Shown: positions 15,009-23,214 of the stretch, piece by piece
Position numbering within the stretch: position 1 is the first letter of the stretch
Layout: the number at the start of each line of letters is the position of its first letter
Source: Lachnospiraceae bacterium
GTDB taxonomy: Bacteria; Bacillota_A; Clostridia; Lachnospirales; Lachnospiraceae
Reading direction: 5' to 3'
Assembly: GCA_017464645.1 (NCBI GenBank)
Contig: JAFTZF010000033.1
Coordinates: 1 to 28,400, forward strand
DNA: 28,400 nt
The notes under the pieces: model-generated
What the model was told of the DNA's origin: nothing
What the model saw: only the letters and a program-made list of their open reading frames with translations
The model's database searches: none
Made by a program: the position numbers and the translations under genes

Positions 15009-16097
15009 ATGATTTCAAATCAGACACTTCAAAACACGATTGATGGCTTAAAAGGAATTACCCGGATTGATCTTTGCGTCATTGATACAGAAGGAAAGGT
15101 TCTGGCTTCCACCTTTCCGGAAGCAGATAATTACACAGGCTCCGTGCTGACCTTTGTGGATTCCCCGGCAGACAGTCAGGTGATCCAGGGATATCAGTTT
15201 TTTAAGGTGTTCGATGAGAACCAGCTGGAATATATCCTCATGGCCAATGGCGGCAGTGATGATGTGTACATGGTAGGCAAGATTGCTGTATTTCAGATTC
15301 AGAATCTGCTGGTGGCTTATAAGGAGCGGTTTGATAAGGACAACTTTATCAAGAACCTGCTTCTGGACAATCTGCTGCTGGTGGATATTTACAACCGCGC
15401 CAAGAAACTGCACATTCAGACAGATGTCCGTCGGGCAGTATTTCTGGTTGAGACCAGCCATGACAAGGATAACAATGCTCTGGAGACTGTACGCACCCTG
15501 TTTGGTGTGAAGTCCAGAGATTTTATCACAGCTGTGGATGAGAAAAACATTATCGTAGTCAAGGAAGTAGCGCCGGGTGAAGGATATGCGGAGTTGGAAA
15601 AGACTGCGAAAGTGATCAAGGATATGCTGGCCGGTGAAGGCGAACCATCCGTACATATTGCATATGGAACCATTGTAAATGAGATCAAAGAAGTATCCAG
15701 GTCTTATAAGGAGGCCCGGATGGCTTTGGATGTGGGCAAGATCTTCTTTGATGACCGGGATATTATTGCGTACAGCGCCCTGGGCATCGGCCGCCTGATC
15801 TATCAGCTACCAATCCCCTTATGCAAGATGTTCATTCGGGAAATTTTTGATGGCAAGTCCCCGGATGATTTTGATGAAGAGACTCTCACAACCATTAACA
15901 AGTTCTTTGAGAACAGTCTGAATGTGTCTGAGACCTCCAGACAGCTGTACATTCATCGAAATACTCTGGTATATCGCCTGGACAAGCTGCAGAAGAGCAC
16001 AGGCCTGGATCTTCGCGTGTTCGAAGATGCCATTACCTTCAAGATTGCCCTGATGGTTGTAAAATACATGAAGTATATGGAGACTCTGGATTATTAA
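15009..16097 (+). CDS. CdaR/PucR-family transcriptional regulator
   Basis: 362 residues. The C-terminal end has the PucR-type helix-turn-helix: FFENSLNVSETSRQLYIHRNTLVYRLDKL (near 300-328), where the NxSxTAxxLxxHRNTxxYRLxRI consensus is plain. The middle (about 130-270) fits the GGDEF-like domain of CdaR regulators, and the first ~110 residues a sugar-diacid-recognition-like sensor (LCVIDTEGKVLAS). CdaR proteins activate sugar acid use in other bacteria, but no such genes are near. Instead ftsE starts 18 bp later, so this regulator seems to lead the ftsEX transcript. AGAAGGAGCGGAG precedes the ATG. Confidence 0.87.
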   Translation: MISNQTLQNTIDGLKGITRIDLCVIDTEGKVLASTFPEADNYTGSVLTFVDSPADSQVIQGYQFFKVFDENQLEYILMANGGSDDVYMVGKIAVFQIQNLLVAYKERFDKDNFIKNLLLDNLLLVDIYNRAKKLHIQTDVRRAVFLVETSHDKDNNALETVRTLFGVKSRDFITAVDEKNIIVVKEVAPGEGYAELEKTAKVIKDMLAGEGEPSVHIAYGTIVNEIKEVSRSYKEARMALDVGKIFFDDRDIIAYSALGIGRLIYQLPIPLCKMFIREIFDGKSPDDFDEETLTTINKFFENSLNVSETSRQLYIHRNTLVYRLDKLQKSTGLDLRVFEDAITFKIALMVVKYMKYMETLDY

Positions 16098-16115
16098 GAT
16101 AACCGGGAGGAAAAC

Positions 16116-16802
16116 ATGATCGATTTAGAAAACGTGACGAAAGCATATGTGAAAGGCGTCCATGCGTTAAATGGGATCAGCCTGCACATTGACAAAGGCG
16201 AGTTTGTCTTTATTACAGGCAGCAGCGGCTCCGGCAAATCCACGCTGATCAAGCTGCTTTTGAAGGAGCTTGAGCCCACATCAGGCACCATTAAAGTAAA
16301 CAGTGTAAATTTAAGCCGGATGAAACGCAAGGCTATTCCCAAATACCGCAGGATGCTGGGTGTGGTATTCCAGGATTTCCGTCTTTTGAAGGACCGGAAT
16401 GTCTACGAAAATATTGCATTTGCACAGCGGGTAGTGGTTACTCCCAGCAAGGAGATCAAAAAGAGCGTACCTGCCATGCTGTCTTTGGTTGGACTGGCAG
16501 AAAAATACAAATCTTTCCCGGAACAGCTGTCCGGAGGTGAGCAGCAGAGAGTGGCTCTGGCCCGCGCCCTGGTAAACAGCCCGGAGATCCTGCTGGCGGA
16601 TGAACCCACAGGAAACCTGGACCCCAAAAATTCCAAGGAGATCATGCATCTTTTGGAGACCATCAATGAGCGGGGAACCACGGTTGTGGTAGTTACCCAC
16701 AATCAGGAAATTGTGGACGAGATGAAGAAACGAGTGATTGTGTTGGATAAAGGCGTCATCGTAAGTGACGAGCAGCAGGCTGGGTACAGTCATGCGCTTT
16801 AA
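16116..16802 (+). CDS. ftsE: Cell division ATP-binding protein FtsE
   Basis: 228 residues, the standard FtsE size. ABC ATPase motifs: Walker A TGSSGSGKST (near 34-43), Q-loop VVFQDFRLL, signature LSGGEQQRVALARAL (near 138-152), Walker B ILLADEPTGNLD and the H-loop VVTHN. With FtsX it forms the septal FtsEX complex, which uses ATP to switch on peptidoglycan hydrolases outside the cell. GGGAGG lies six bases before the ATG. The end overlaps the ftsX start by 11 bp, which is the usual coupling. Confidence 0.96.
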   Translation: MIDLENVTKAYVKGVHALNGISLHIDKGEFVFITGSSGSGKSTLIKLLLKELEPTSGTIKVNSVNLSRMKRKAIPKYRRMLGVVFQDFRLLKDRNVYENIAFAQRVVVTPSKEIKKSVPAMLSLVGLAEKYKSFPEQLSGGEQQRVALARALVNSPEILLADEPTGNLDPKNSKEIMHLLETINERGTTVVVVTHNQEIVDEMKKRVIVLDKGVIVSDEQQAGYSHAL

Positions 16803-17700
16803 TACGATAGGATATTGTCTGAAACAGGGTTTAAAAAATATCTGGAGAAACAAGATGTTTTCTCTGGCATCCATTGCCACCATGTCTGCCTGCATCTTCC
16901 TCTTTGGAATCTTTTTTGCAGTAGTGCAGAATTTCCAGAGCATTATGCAGTCGGCAGAAGAGGCTGTTACCATGATCGTATATTTTGAGGAGGGAACCTC
17001 TCAGGAAATCATGGATGCAGCAGGTGAAGAGATCAAAGGCCGGGATGGCGTGGCTGAAGTGAAGTTTGTCACAGCGCAGGAGGCTTGGGACAGCTTTAAG
17101 GATGTTTATTTTGCAGAACGTCCGGAGCTGGCAGAGGGCTTTGCCGATGACAACCCGCTGGCAGATTATGCCCACTATGAGGTTTACCTGGACGACGTGG
17201 AAAAGCAGGCAGATCTGGTTTCCTACATTGAATCAATGGAGGGCGTCCGCAGAGTCAAGGCTTCGCAGGAAGTGGCGGATATTTTGTCCAACTTTAATGT
17301 GCTGGTGGGATATATCTCCATTGCAGTGATCCTGCTGCTGCTGTGCGTATCCGTGTTCCTGATCAACAACACGGTTTCCATCGGTATCGCAGTTCGTAGA
17401 GAAGAAATCGCCATTATGAAGCTGATCGGAGCCAGCAATACCCTTGTAAGAGCACCTTTTGTAATTGAAGGCCTTATCATCGGAATTATTGGTGCGGCGA
17501 TTCCGCTGGGGCTGCTGTATTATTTATATGATTATCTGACCCGGTTCATGGGAGAGCGGTTCAATATGCTGACCGGCTTTCTGCAGTTCCTTCCGGTGCA
17601 GGATGTATTCCAAATTCTGCTGCCTGTAGGTCTGCTGCTGGGCGTAGGAATTGGATTCTTTGGAAGCTTCTTTACCATTCGAAAACATTTAAAGGTGTAA
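16792..17700 (+). CDS. ftsX: Cell division protein FtsX
   Basis: 302 residues. One N-terminal membrane helix (about 22-45), a large extracytoplasmic loop (about 50-165) and three C-terminal helices from ~170, the FtsX layout. The family stretch RREEIAIMKLIGAS (near 203-216) precedes helix three. The extracellular loop is the part that contacts the wall-hydrolase partner, here almost certainly the M23 protein encoded next. ATG 16792 lies within the end of ftsE; an in-frame upstream ATG at 16765 is deeper inside ftsE and gives a non-family extension. Confidence 0.95.
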   Translation: MRFNTIGYCLKQGLKNIWRNKMFSLASIATMSACIFLFGIFFAVVQNFQSIMQSAEEAVTMIVYFEEGTSQEIMDAAGEEIKGRDGVAEVKFVTAQEAWDSFKDVYFAERPELAEGFADDNPLADYAHYEVYLDDVEKQADLVSYIESMEGVRRVKASQEVADILSNFNVLVGYISIAVILLLLCVSVFLINNTVSIGIAVRREEIAIMKLIGASNTLVRAPFVIEGLIIGIIGAAIPLGLLYYLYDYLTRFMGERFNMLTGFLQFLPVQDVFQILLPVGLLLGVGIGFFGSFFTIRKHLKV

Positions 17701-17703
17701 GTA

Positions 17704-18861
17704 ATGAACAAAATCTGGAGAAAAGGTATAGGGATGCTGGTGGCAGTCAGCCTTTTGGCGGGATGGCTCTTTTCCGGCAAAGCTGTGCAGGTTACAGCAA
17801 GCTCAGCAGGAGATCTGAATCAGCAGTACCAGGACACTGTTGATAAGATTGAAGAGATCAAGAACAATATTACCGCTGTAAAGAATAACGTGAAAAAGCT
17901 GGAGAGCAGCAAGAAGAATCTGCAGGAGTATATTGATGAACTGGATGTCCAGGCAGAGGAGCTGAACGGCCAGATACAGGAAGTAGAAGGCCAGATTGCC
18001 CGGCAGGAAGAGCAATTGGCCCAGACAACGGTTCTGATTCAGGAGCAGCAGGAGAATATGGTGATCCGGATTCAGTACATGTATGAAAACGGAAATGCCT
18101 CTCTGCTGGAAACCGTTCTGACCTCCAACAGTATTTCGGAAATGCTCACCCGGGTGGAATATATCAGCCAGATGAGCCAGTATGATAGGGAAATGCTGGA
18201 GGAATATGTTGCTACTACAGAGCAGCTGGCGGTAGAAAAGGAACAGCTGCAGCTGCTTTCTGACGGACTTTCCGAACAGAAGGATGCCCTGGATGATGTA
18301 ATTGCTTCTAAGACAAAGCAGATCAAGAAATATCAGGACCAGATCGACAAGGCCAACAAGGACGCAAAGACCTATCAGGCAGAATTGCTGGCCCAGGAAA
18401 AGGAATTGGAAAAGGTAGAGGATGCCATTGCCGCGGCAGCGGCGGCAGGCGGCTACGAAGGAAGTGTCACGGGCTTTATCTGGCCCTGTCCTGCCAGCAA
18501 GCGGATCACCAGTTATTTCGGACCGCGTAAGGCCCCTGTTGAAGGCGCATCCACCGATCATAAGGGTATTGACATTGGAGTAGGTACCGGAAACAACGTG
18601 ATCGCTTCTGCGGCAGGCAAGGTGACCACATCTACTTACAGCAAGTCTGCGGGGAATTATATTGTGATCTCACATGGCAGCGGCATGTCCACGGTTTATA
18701 TGCACAATTCCAAGCTGCTGGTATCGGTGGGAGAATATGTGGAACAGGGTCAGGTTATTGCCTTGTCAGGATCCACGGGCTATTCCTCGGGTCCCCATTT
18801 ACACTTCGGTGTGATCAAAAACGGTACTTATGTCAATCCGCTGGGTTACGTATCACCGTAA
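17704..18861 (+). CDS. EnvC-like murein hydrolase activator, coiled coil plus M23 domain
   Basis: 385 residues. A signal peptide (basic start, LVAVSLLAGWLF, cleavage near residue 30), a long coiled coil (about 35-245) rich in Glu, Gln and Lys, an Ala/Gly hinge (AAAAAAGGYEGS) and an M23/LytM domain (about 255-385). The M23 zinc ligands are present: HKGID (HxxxD) near 281-285 and HLHFG near 365. Family members either cut peptide crosslinks or, with FtsEX, activate amidases at the septum; with both HxxxD and HxH present it may be catalytically active. It starts 3 bp after ftsX, the standard ftsE-ftsX-hydrolase order. Confidence 0.92.
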   Translation: MNKIWRKGIGMLVAVSLLAGWLFSGKAVQVTASSAGDLNQQYQDTVDKIEEIKNNITAVKNNVKKLESSKKNLQEYIDELDVQAEELNGQIQEVEGQIARQEEQLAQTTVLIQEQQENMVIRIQYMYENGNASLLETVLTSNSISEMLTRVEYISQMSQYDREMLEEYVATTEQLAVEKEQLQLLSDGLSEQKDALDDVIASKTKQIKKYQDQIDKANKDAKTYQAELLAQEKELEKVEDAIAAAAAAGGYEGSVTGFIWPCPASKRITSYFGPRKAPVEGASTDHKGIDIGVGTGNNVIASAAGKVTTSTYSKSAGNYIVISHGSGMSTVYMHNSKLLVSVGEYVEQGQVIALSGSTGYSSGPHLHFGVIKNGTYVNPLGYVSP

Positions 18862-18909
18862 TGCATAAGACATCTTGTGAGGGCGTATCATAGAAAAAAG
18901 GAGTTGGTT

Positions 18910-18966
18910 TTGCCTGGGAAGGGCGCAGAGGACCGGCAGGGTTCCGGGGCGGCTTTTTATGGGTAA
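18910..18966 (+). other. Possible 18-codon leader ORF before ctpA
   Basis: AAGGAG (18898-18903) is six bases before a TTG that opens 18 codons ending in TAA, which overlaps the first possible ctpA ATG at 18959. It could couple translation to ctpA or be chance. There is no homology evidence. Confidence 0.25.
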
Positions 18967-18979
18967 GACGGAGAATATT

Positions 18980-20209
18980 ATGGAAGAACAGAAATCTTTT
19001 CAAAAGGGAATTCTGTGCGGAATCGGTGTCACGCTTGCAGTGGCACTGTTTCTGTTTTTGGGATTCCAGGTGCTGCTGGCTGCCAACGGCGAAGGGCTTT
19101 TTGTCCCGAAGCAGGAGGACCGGCTGGATCTAACCAATGATCAGGTCAATGAGAAAATGGAAGAGATTCAGAGCCTGATCAACCGGTATTATTTGAATGA
19201 AGTGGATCAACAGCAGGTAGAGGATTTAATTTATACAGGCCTGATTTACGGACTGGATGACCCCTATGCTGCGTACTATACCAAAGAGGAATATCAGAGC
19301 CTTATGGACAGTAGCAGCGGAAGCTACTGCGGTATCGGAGCCATGTTCTCTCAGGATATGACTACGGGCATTATTACTGTGGTAAGGGTTTATGAGGGCT
19401 TCCCGGCTATGGAGGCCGGCATGCAGCCCGGGGATATTCTCTTCGCAGTAGAAGGTGAAGAAGCCACAGGGCAGGATTTGAGCAAACTGGTGTCCAACAT
19501 CAAAGGAGAAGAGGGCACACTTGTGCAGCTGACCATGGTGCGGGAGGGCGAAACGGACTATGTGGAGCTGGAGGTGGAGCGGCGGCCCATTGAGATTCCC
19601 ACTGTGGAAGCAGAGCTTCTGGAGGATGGGATCGGCTATATTGCAGTCAGCGAGTTTGATCTGGTGACCAGTGAGCAGTTTGCCTTGGCATTGGAAAATC
19701 TCCAGGCCCAGGGAATGGAAGGCTTGATTCTGGACCTGCGCGACAATGGCGGCGGTGTGGTTCAGGCTGTGGTGGAGATGGCAGATCTGCTCCTTCCCGA
19801 GGGACTCATTGTATACACCGAAGACAAAAACGGAACCCGCAGCGAGGCCCATTCCGATGCAGAGCATTATTTTGATCAGCCCCTGGTGGTACTGGTCAAT
19901 GGAAACAGTGCCAGCGCGTCAGAGATTCTGGCCGGTGCTATCAAGGATTATGAGATAGGCACTTTGGTGGGAACCCAGACCTACGGCAAGGGTATTGTGC
20001 AGCAGTCCTTCCGCCTCAGCGATGGTACGGCTCTGAAGCTGACCATTTCTAAATACTATACGCCGGAAGGAAACGACATCCACGGTGTGGGCATTGCGCC
20101 GGATGTGGAGGTAGAGCTGACCAAGGAGCTGCAGAACCAGGCAGTGATCGCCCATGAAGAGGATAATCAGCTGCAGAAGGCACTGGAAGTGCTGAAAGAG
20201 AAAATGTGA
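18980..20209 (+). CDS. ctpA: S41 family C-terminal processing protease (CtpA/CtpB type)
   Basis: 409 residues. An N-terminal membrane anchor (about 9-30), a PDZ domain (about 105-190, with MEAGMQPGDILFAVEG) and the S41 core with LDLRDNGGG, the nucleophile in NSASASE (Ser near 312) and the general base Lys near 337 in TYGKG. Such exported proteases trim regulators in sporulation or control hydrolases at the wall, and the genomic position after ftsEX and the M23 gene fits the latter. Two starts are possible: 18959, with poor pairing upstream, and 18980, with GGAG six bases before; I prefer 18980. The gap of ~100 bp after the M23 gene has no clear terminator, so read-through is likely. Confidence 0.92.
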   Translation: MEEQKSFQKGILCGIGVTLAVALFLFLGFQVLLAANGEGLFVPKQEDRLDLTNDQVNEKMEEIQSLINRYYLNEVDQQQVEDLIYTGLIYGLDDPYAAYYTKEEYQSLMDSSSGSYCGIGAMFSQDMTTGIITVVRVYEGFPAMEAGMQPGDILFAVEGEEATGQDLSKLVSNIKGEEGTLVQLTMVREGETDYVELEVERRPIEIPTVEAELLEDGIGYIAVSEFDLVTSEQFALALENLQAQGMEGLILDLRDNGGGVVQAVVEMADLLLPEGLIVYTEDKNGTRSEAHSDAEHYFDQPLVVLVNGNSASASEILAGAIKDYEIGTLVGTQTYGKGIVQQSFRLSDGTALKLTISKYYTPEGNDIHGVGIAPDVEVELTKELQNQAVIAHEEDNQLQKALEVLKEKM

Positions 20210-20226
20210 AAAGTGAAAGCTGACAT

Positions 20227-20259
20227 AAAAAAGAATCTCCCGCGGGAGATTCTTTTTTT
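20227..20259. terminator. Bidirectional terminator, 32-bp perfect palindrome
   Basis: Positions 20227-20258 form a perfect palindrome centred on CCCG/CGGG with A tracts on the left and T tracts on the right. It serves both ctpA and the convergent kinase gene. Confidence 0.9.
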
Positions 20260-20274
20260 GAAGAAATATCCTGT

Positions 20275-21459
20275 TTATCTCTGATAACAAAATGTCTTCC
20301 GGGCCACGCCAAGCTCCTCGTTGGCCGGGATCACATGGATGGTAACGGGTGAATCCTTCGTGGAGATCACTGCGTTCTCTGTATAGGAGAGATTCTTCCT
20401 GGGATCCAGCCAGATGCCCATATGGCGCAGGGAATCGCAGACCTTGCGGCGCACGGTGGTGCTGTGCTCGCCAATGCCGCCGGTAAAAACCAGATGGTTC
20501 AGGCCGCCCAGCTCCGCATAGTAGGAACCGATGTAGCGGATGATACCGTTGCAGAACATATCAATAGCCAGAGCCGCCCGCTCGTTGCCGGCATCTGCAG
20601 CTTCCTCTACCAGGCGCAGGTCATTGCTGACGCCGGAGATACCCAGAAGGCCGCCTCTTTTTGCCAGGCCTTCGGAAACCTCGTCCAGAGTCAGGCCCTC
20701 CTTCACCAGGAAGGGAATAATAAAGGGATCCAGGTCTCCGTTGCGGTTGGACTGCAAAAGACCGGTCTGCAAAGAGAGACCGAAGCTGGTATCCACGCTC
20801 TTTCCGTCGTCGATGGCGCAGAGAGAACCGCTGCCGCCCAAGTGACAGGTGATGGCCTTTCCGGTGGAGCCGTAGAGCTCTGCCAGAGTGTCCGCTGCGT
20901 AGCTGTGGGATGCCCCGTGGTAACCAAATTTCTGGATACCGTAGGTCTCATACCATTCGTAAGGAATGCCGTAGAGCTTGCGCTCCAGGGGAATGGTGGT
21001 ATGGAAGGCTGTCTCAAAAGCGCCAACCAGCATGGCATCCGGTGTTAGCTCCTGGAACTGGCGGATAGCAGCCAGATAAGGCACATTGTGGGCAGGCGCC
21101 ACCACCAGATAGTCCTCCATGCCCTTCAGTACATCGGGAGTCAGCTCATGGATGCCGTAGTGGTCCTTGGACAGTACAGTCTTAAAACCGATCCGCTCCA
21201 GCTGCTTAAGACTTTCCAGTACACCCTGCTCTTTGTCCAGCAGGCAAGAAAGAAACATCTGAATACCCTCTGTGTAAGTGGGGATGCACTGGTTCTCCCG
21301 ATAAATTTTATAGCCATCCGGCTTCTTAAAATGAAAAATCGCATTGTCGCAGCTGCCGACCCGCTCCACCTTGCCTTCTGCCAGAACCACATCGCCCGGC
21401 ATATCAAACAGCTTGAATTTCAGAGAGGTGCTGCCTGCGTTACAAACTAATACTTTCAT
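20275..21459 (-). CDS. Divergent acetate/propionate kinase family protein
   Basis: 394 residues, aligned over the full acetate kinase fold (ASKHA superfamily): start VLVCNAGSTSLKFKL, FETAFHTTIP (near 150), KFGYHGASHSYA (near 177), a phosphate loop HLGGSGSL in place of HLGNGAS, SVDTSFG, NRNGDLDP in place of TRSGDLDP, VFTGGIGEHS and PANEELGVAR. Acetate kinase makes ATP and acetate from acetyl phosphate. The catalytic-site motif HRVVHGG near residue 90 is absent; the matching place reads FKTVLSKDHYG, so the conserved Arg is missing. No pta gene is adjacent. It may use another acyl phosphate, act as a sensor or be a paralogue of a true ackA elsewhere. GGAGG precedes the ATG. Confidence 0.8.
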   Translation of the reverse strand: MKVLVCNAGSTSLKFKLFDMPGDVVLAEGKVERVGSCDNAIFHFKKPDGYKIYRENQCIPTYTEGIQMFLSCLLDKEQGVLESLKQLERIGFKTVLSKDHYGIHELTPDVLKGMEDYLVVAPAHNVPYLAAIRQFQELTPDAMLVGAFETAFHTTIPLERKLYGIPYEWYETYGIQKFGYHGASHSYAADTLAELYGSTGKAITCHLGGSGSLCAIDDGKSVDTSFGLSLQTGLLQSNRNGDLDPFIIPFLVKEGLTLDEVSEGLAKRGGLLGISGVSNDLRLVEEAADAGNERAALAIDMFCNGIIRYIGSYYAELGGLNHLVFTGGIGEHSTTVRRKVCDSLRHMGIWLDPRKNLSYTENAVISTKDSPVTIHVIPANEELGVARKTFCYQR

Positions 21460-21497
21460 GGAAAACCTCCGTTTTCTGGGAATTTATTTACAGGACT

Positions 21498-21526
21498 ATG
21501 GTATCATGAAATGCCTTGGTGGGCAA
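21498..21526 (-). promoter_or_regulatory. Possible promoter of the acetate-kinase-like gene
   Basis: On the minus strand TTGCCC (21521-21526), 17-bp spacer ending in TGA, TACCAT (21498-21503); only a moderate match. Confidence 0.4.
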
Positions 21527-21679
21527 GAATTTTTGGCGAGAGTCTGGAGCCCCCAGGGAATTTACCGGGCGGTTGAAATTTTCAGAGAAATTTAACAAAA
21601 TATTTATACGCAGAAACAGTTTCATACGGTACAATAGAAGGCGAGATAGAAGAGGGACGGACATAAGGAGGAACAGCGA

Positions 21680-23200
21680 TTGCTGCATAATGCATTATTA
21701 AAAGAAAAAGTAATGGAATCTGTGGCGGCAGTATTGCCGATCACAGGAATCGTGCTGGCGCTCAGCGTGCTGGTGGTGCCCCTGAGCCCGGGAACTTTGG
21801 TGCTGTTTTTGTTTGGCGCCCTGCTCCTGGTAGTGGGTATGGGCTTTTTTACCCTGGGAGCGGAGATTTCCATGATGCCCATGGGTGAGGGCATGGGTGC
21901 ATTTATCAGCCGGCGGAAACATAAATGGGTACCATTGGCATTCTGCCTGGTGCTGGGTATTGTCATCACCATGGCAGAGCCGGATCTGCAGGTTCTGGCC
22001 AATCAGGTGCCATCCATTCCCAATCAGACCCTGATCATGACAGTGGCAGTGGGCGTGGGGATCTTTCTGATGATTTCCCAGCTGCGTATGCTTTTGAAAA
22101 TACCCCTGTCTTATTTATTGGTATTCTTTTACGGAATTGTATTTTTGTTGACAGCCTTTGTGCCGGTGGACTTTATACCGGTGTCCTTTGATTCGGGAGG
22201 TGTCACCACAGGCCCTATTACAGTGCCCTTTATCATGGCTCTCGGTATAGGTATGGCTTCTGTACGAAGCGACCGGAATTCAGACAGTGACAGTTTTGGC
22301 CTCATTGCCCTGTGCAGTATCGGACCGATTCTTTCTGTGCTGGTGCTGAGCCTGGTTTATCAGCCGGAGCAGCAGACCCAGGCCCTGGGGCAGATTCCGC
22401 TGGTGGAGACCACCCGGGAGGCCGCTGTCCAGTTTGCTACAGCCATCCCTCATTACGCAGAAGGGGTGCTGACTGCATTATTGCCTATTGTGGCCATGTT
22501 TTTGATCTTCCAGCTGGTTTCCCGTAAATTCAGTATGCACCAGATCCTTCGAATCAGCCTGGGACTTGTGTATGCGTACATGGGGCTGGTACTGTTTTTG
22601 ACGGGTGTAAATGTGGGCTTCATGCCGGCAGGTCAGCTGATTGGTTCTGCCATGGCCCAGGGAAGTCAGCCCTGGCTTTTGATACCCATTGGTATGCTGA
22701 TCGGTTATTTTATTGTAAAGGCAGAGCCTGCGGTGCAGGTGCTGACCCATCAGGTAGAGGAGATTTCCAACGGATCCATCAGTCAGCAATCCATCCGGAC
22801 CAGCTTGTCTATAGGTGTGGCCCTGTCTGTAGGACTGGCGATGCTGCGGATCCTGACAGGTATCTCCATCCTGTGGTTCCTGGTGCCGGGCTATGCCATT
22901 TCACTTTGCATGACCTTTTTTGTACCTGAGATATTCACAGGCATTGCATTTGACTCGGGCGGTGTGGCCAGCGGGCCCATGACGGCCACATTCCTGCTGC
23001 CTCTGGCCATGGGAGCCTGTGAGACTCTGGGCGGAAACATGATGACAGACGCCTTCGGCATGGTGGCCATGGTAGCTATGACACCGCTGGTGACCATCCA
23101 ACTGCTGGGGCTTTACGGAAAGCTGCGCCAGAGACAGGAGCGCAGAAAGCTGACCTTTGTTACCGATACAGTGGCAGAGGGAATCTTGTATTTTGATTAG
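21680..23200 (+). CDS. DUF1538 membrane protein, internally duplicated
   Basis: 506 residues in two related halves, each with about six hydrophobic helices. The halves share recognisable signatures: EISMMPMGEGMG / NVGFMPAGQLIG, ITMAEPDLQVLANQV / IVKAEPAVQVLTHQV, and VSFDSGGVTTGPITVPF / IAFDSGGVASGPMTATF. Such inverted or tandem repeats with a conserved Ser-Gly-Gly re-entrant motif are typical of transporters; the substrate is unknown. A TTG start is used with AAGGAGG eight bases upstream. The downstream gene encodes a tandem P-II-like protein starting 14 bp later, so the pair looks like a transporter with its own nucleotide- or ion-sensing regulator, as AmtB-GlnK are. The gene is divergent from the acetate-kinase-like gene. 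Confidence 0.88.
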   Translation: MLHNALLKEKVMESVAAVLPITGIVLALSVLVVPLSPGTLVLFLFGALLLVVGMGFFTLGAEISMMPMGEGMGAFISRRKHKWVPLAFCLVLGIVITMAEPDLQVLANQVPSIPNQTLIMTVAVGVGIFLMISQLRMLLKIPLSYLLVFFYGIVFLLTAFVPVDFIPVSFDSGGVTTGPITVPFIMALGIGMASVRSDRNSDSDSFGLIALCSIGPILSVLVLSLVYQPEQQTQALGQIPLVETTREAAVQFATAIPHYAEGVLTALLPIVAMFLIFQLVSRKFSMHQILRISLGLVYAYMGLVLFLTGVNVGFMPAGQLIGSAMAQGSQPWLLIPIGMLIGYFIVKAEPAVQVLTHQVEEISNGSISQQSIRTSLSIGVALSVGLAMLRILTGISILWFLVPGYAISLCMTFFVPEIFTGIAFDSGGVASGPMTATFLLPLAMGACETLGGNMMTDAFGMVAMVAMTPLVTIQLLGLYGKLRQRQERRKLTFVTDTVAEGILYFD

Positions 23201-23214
23201 GAAGGAGGAGCTCA

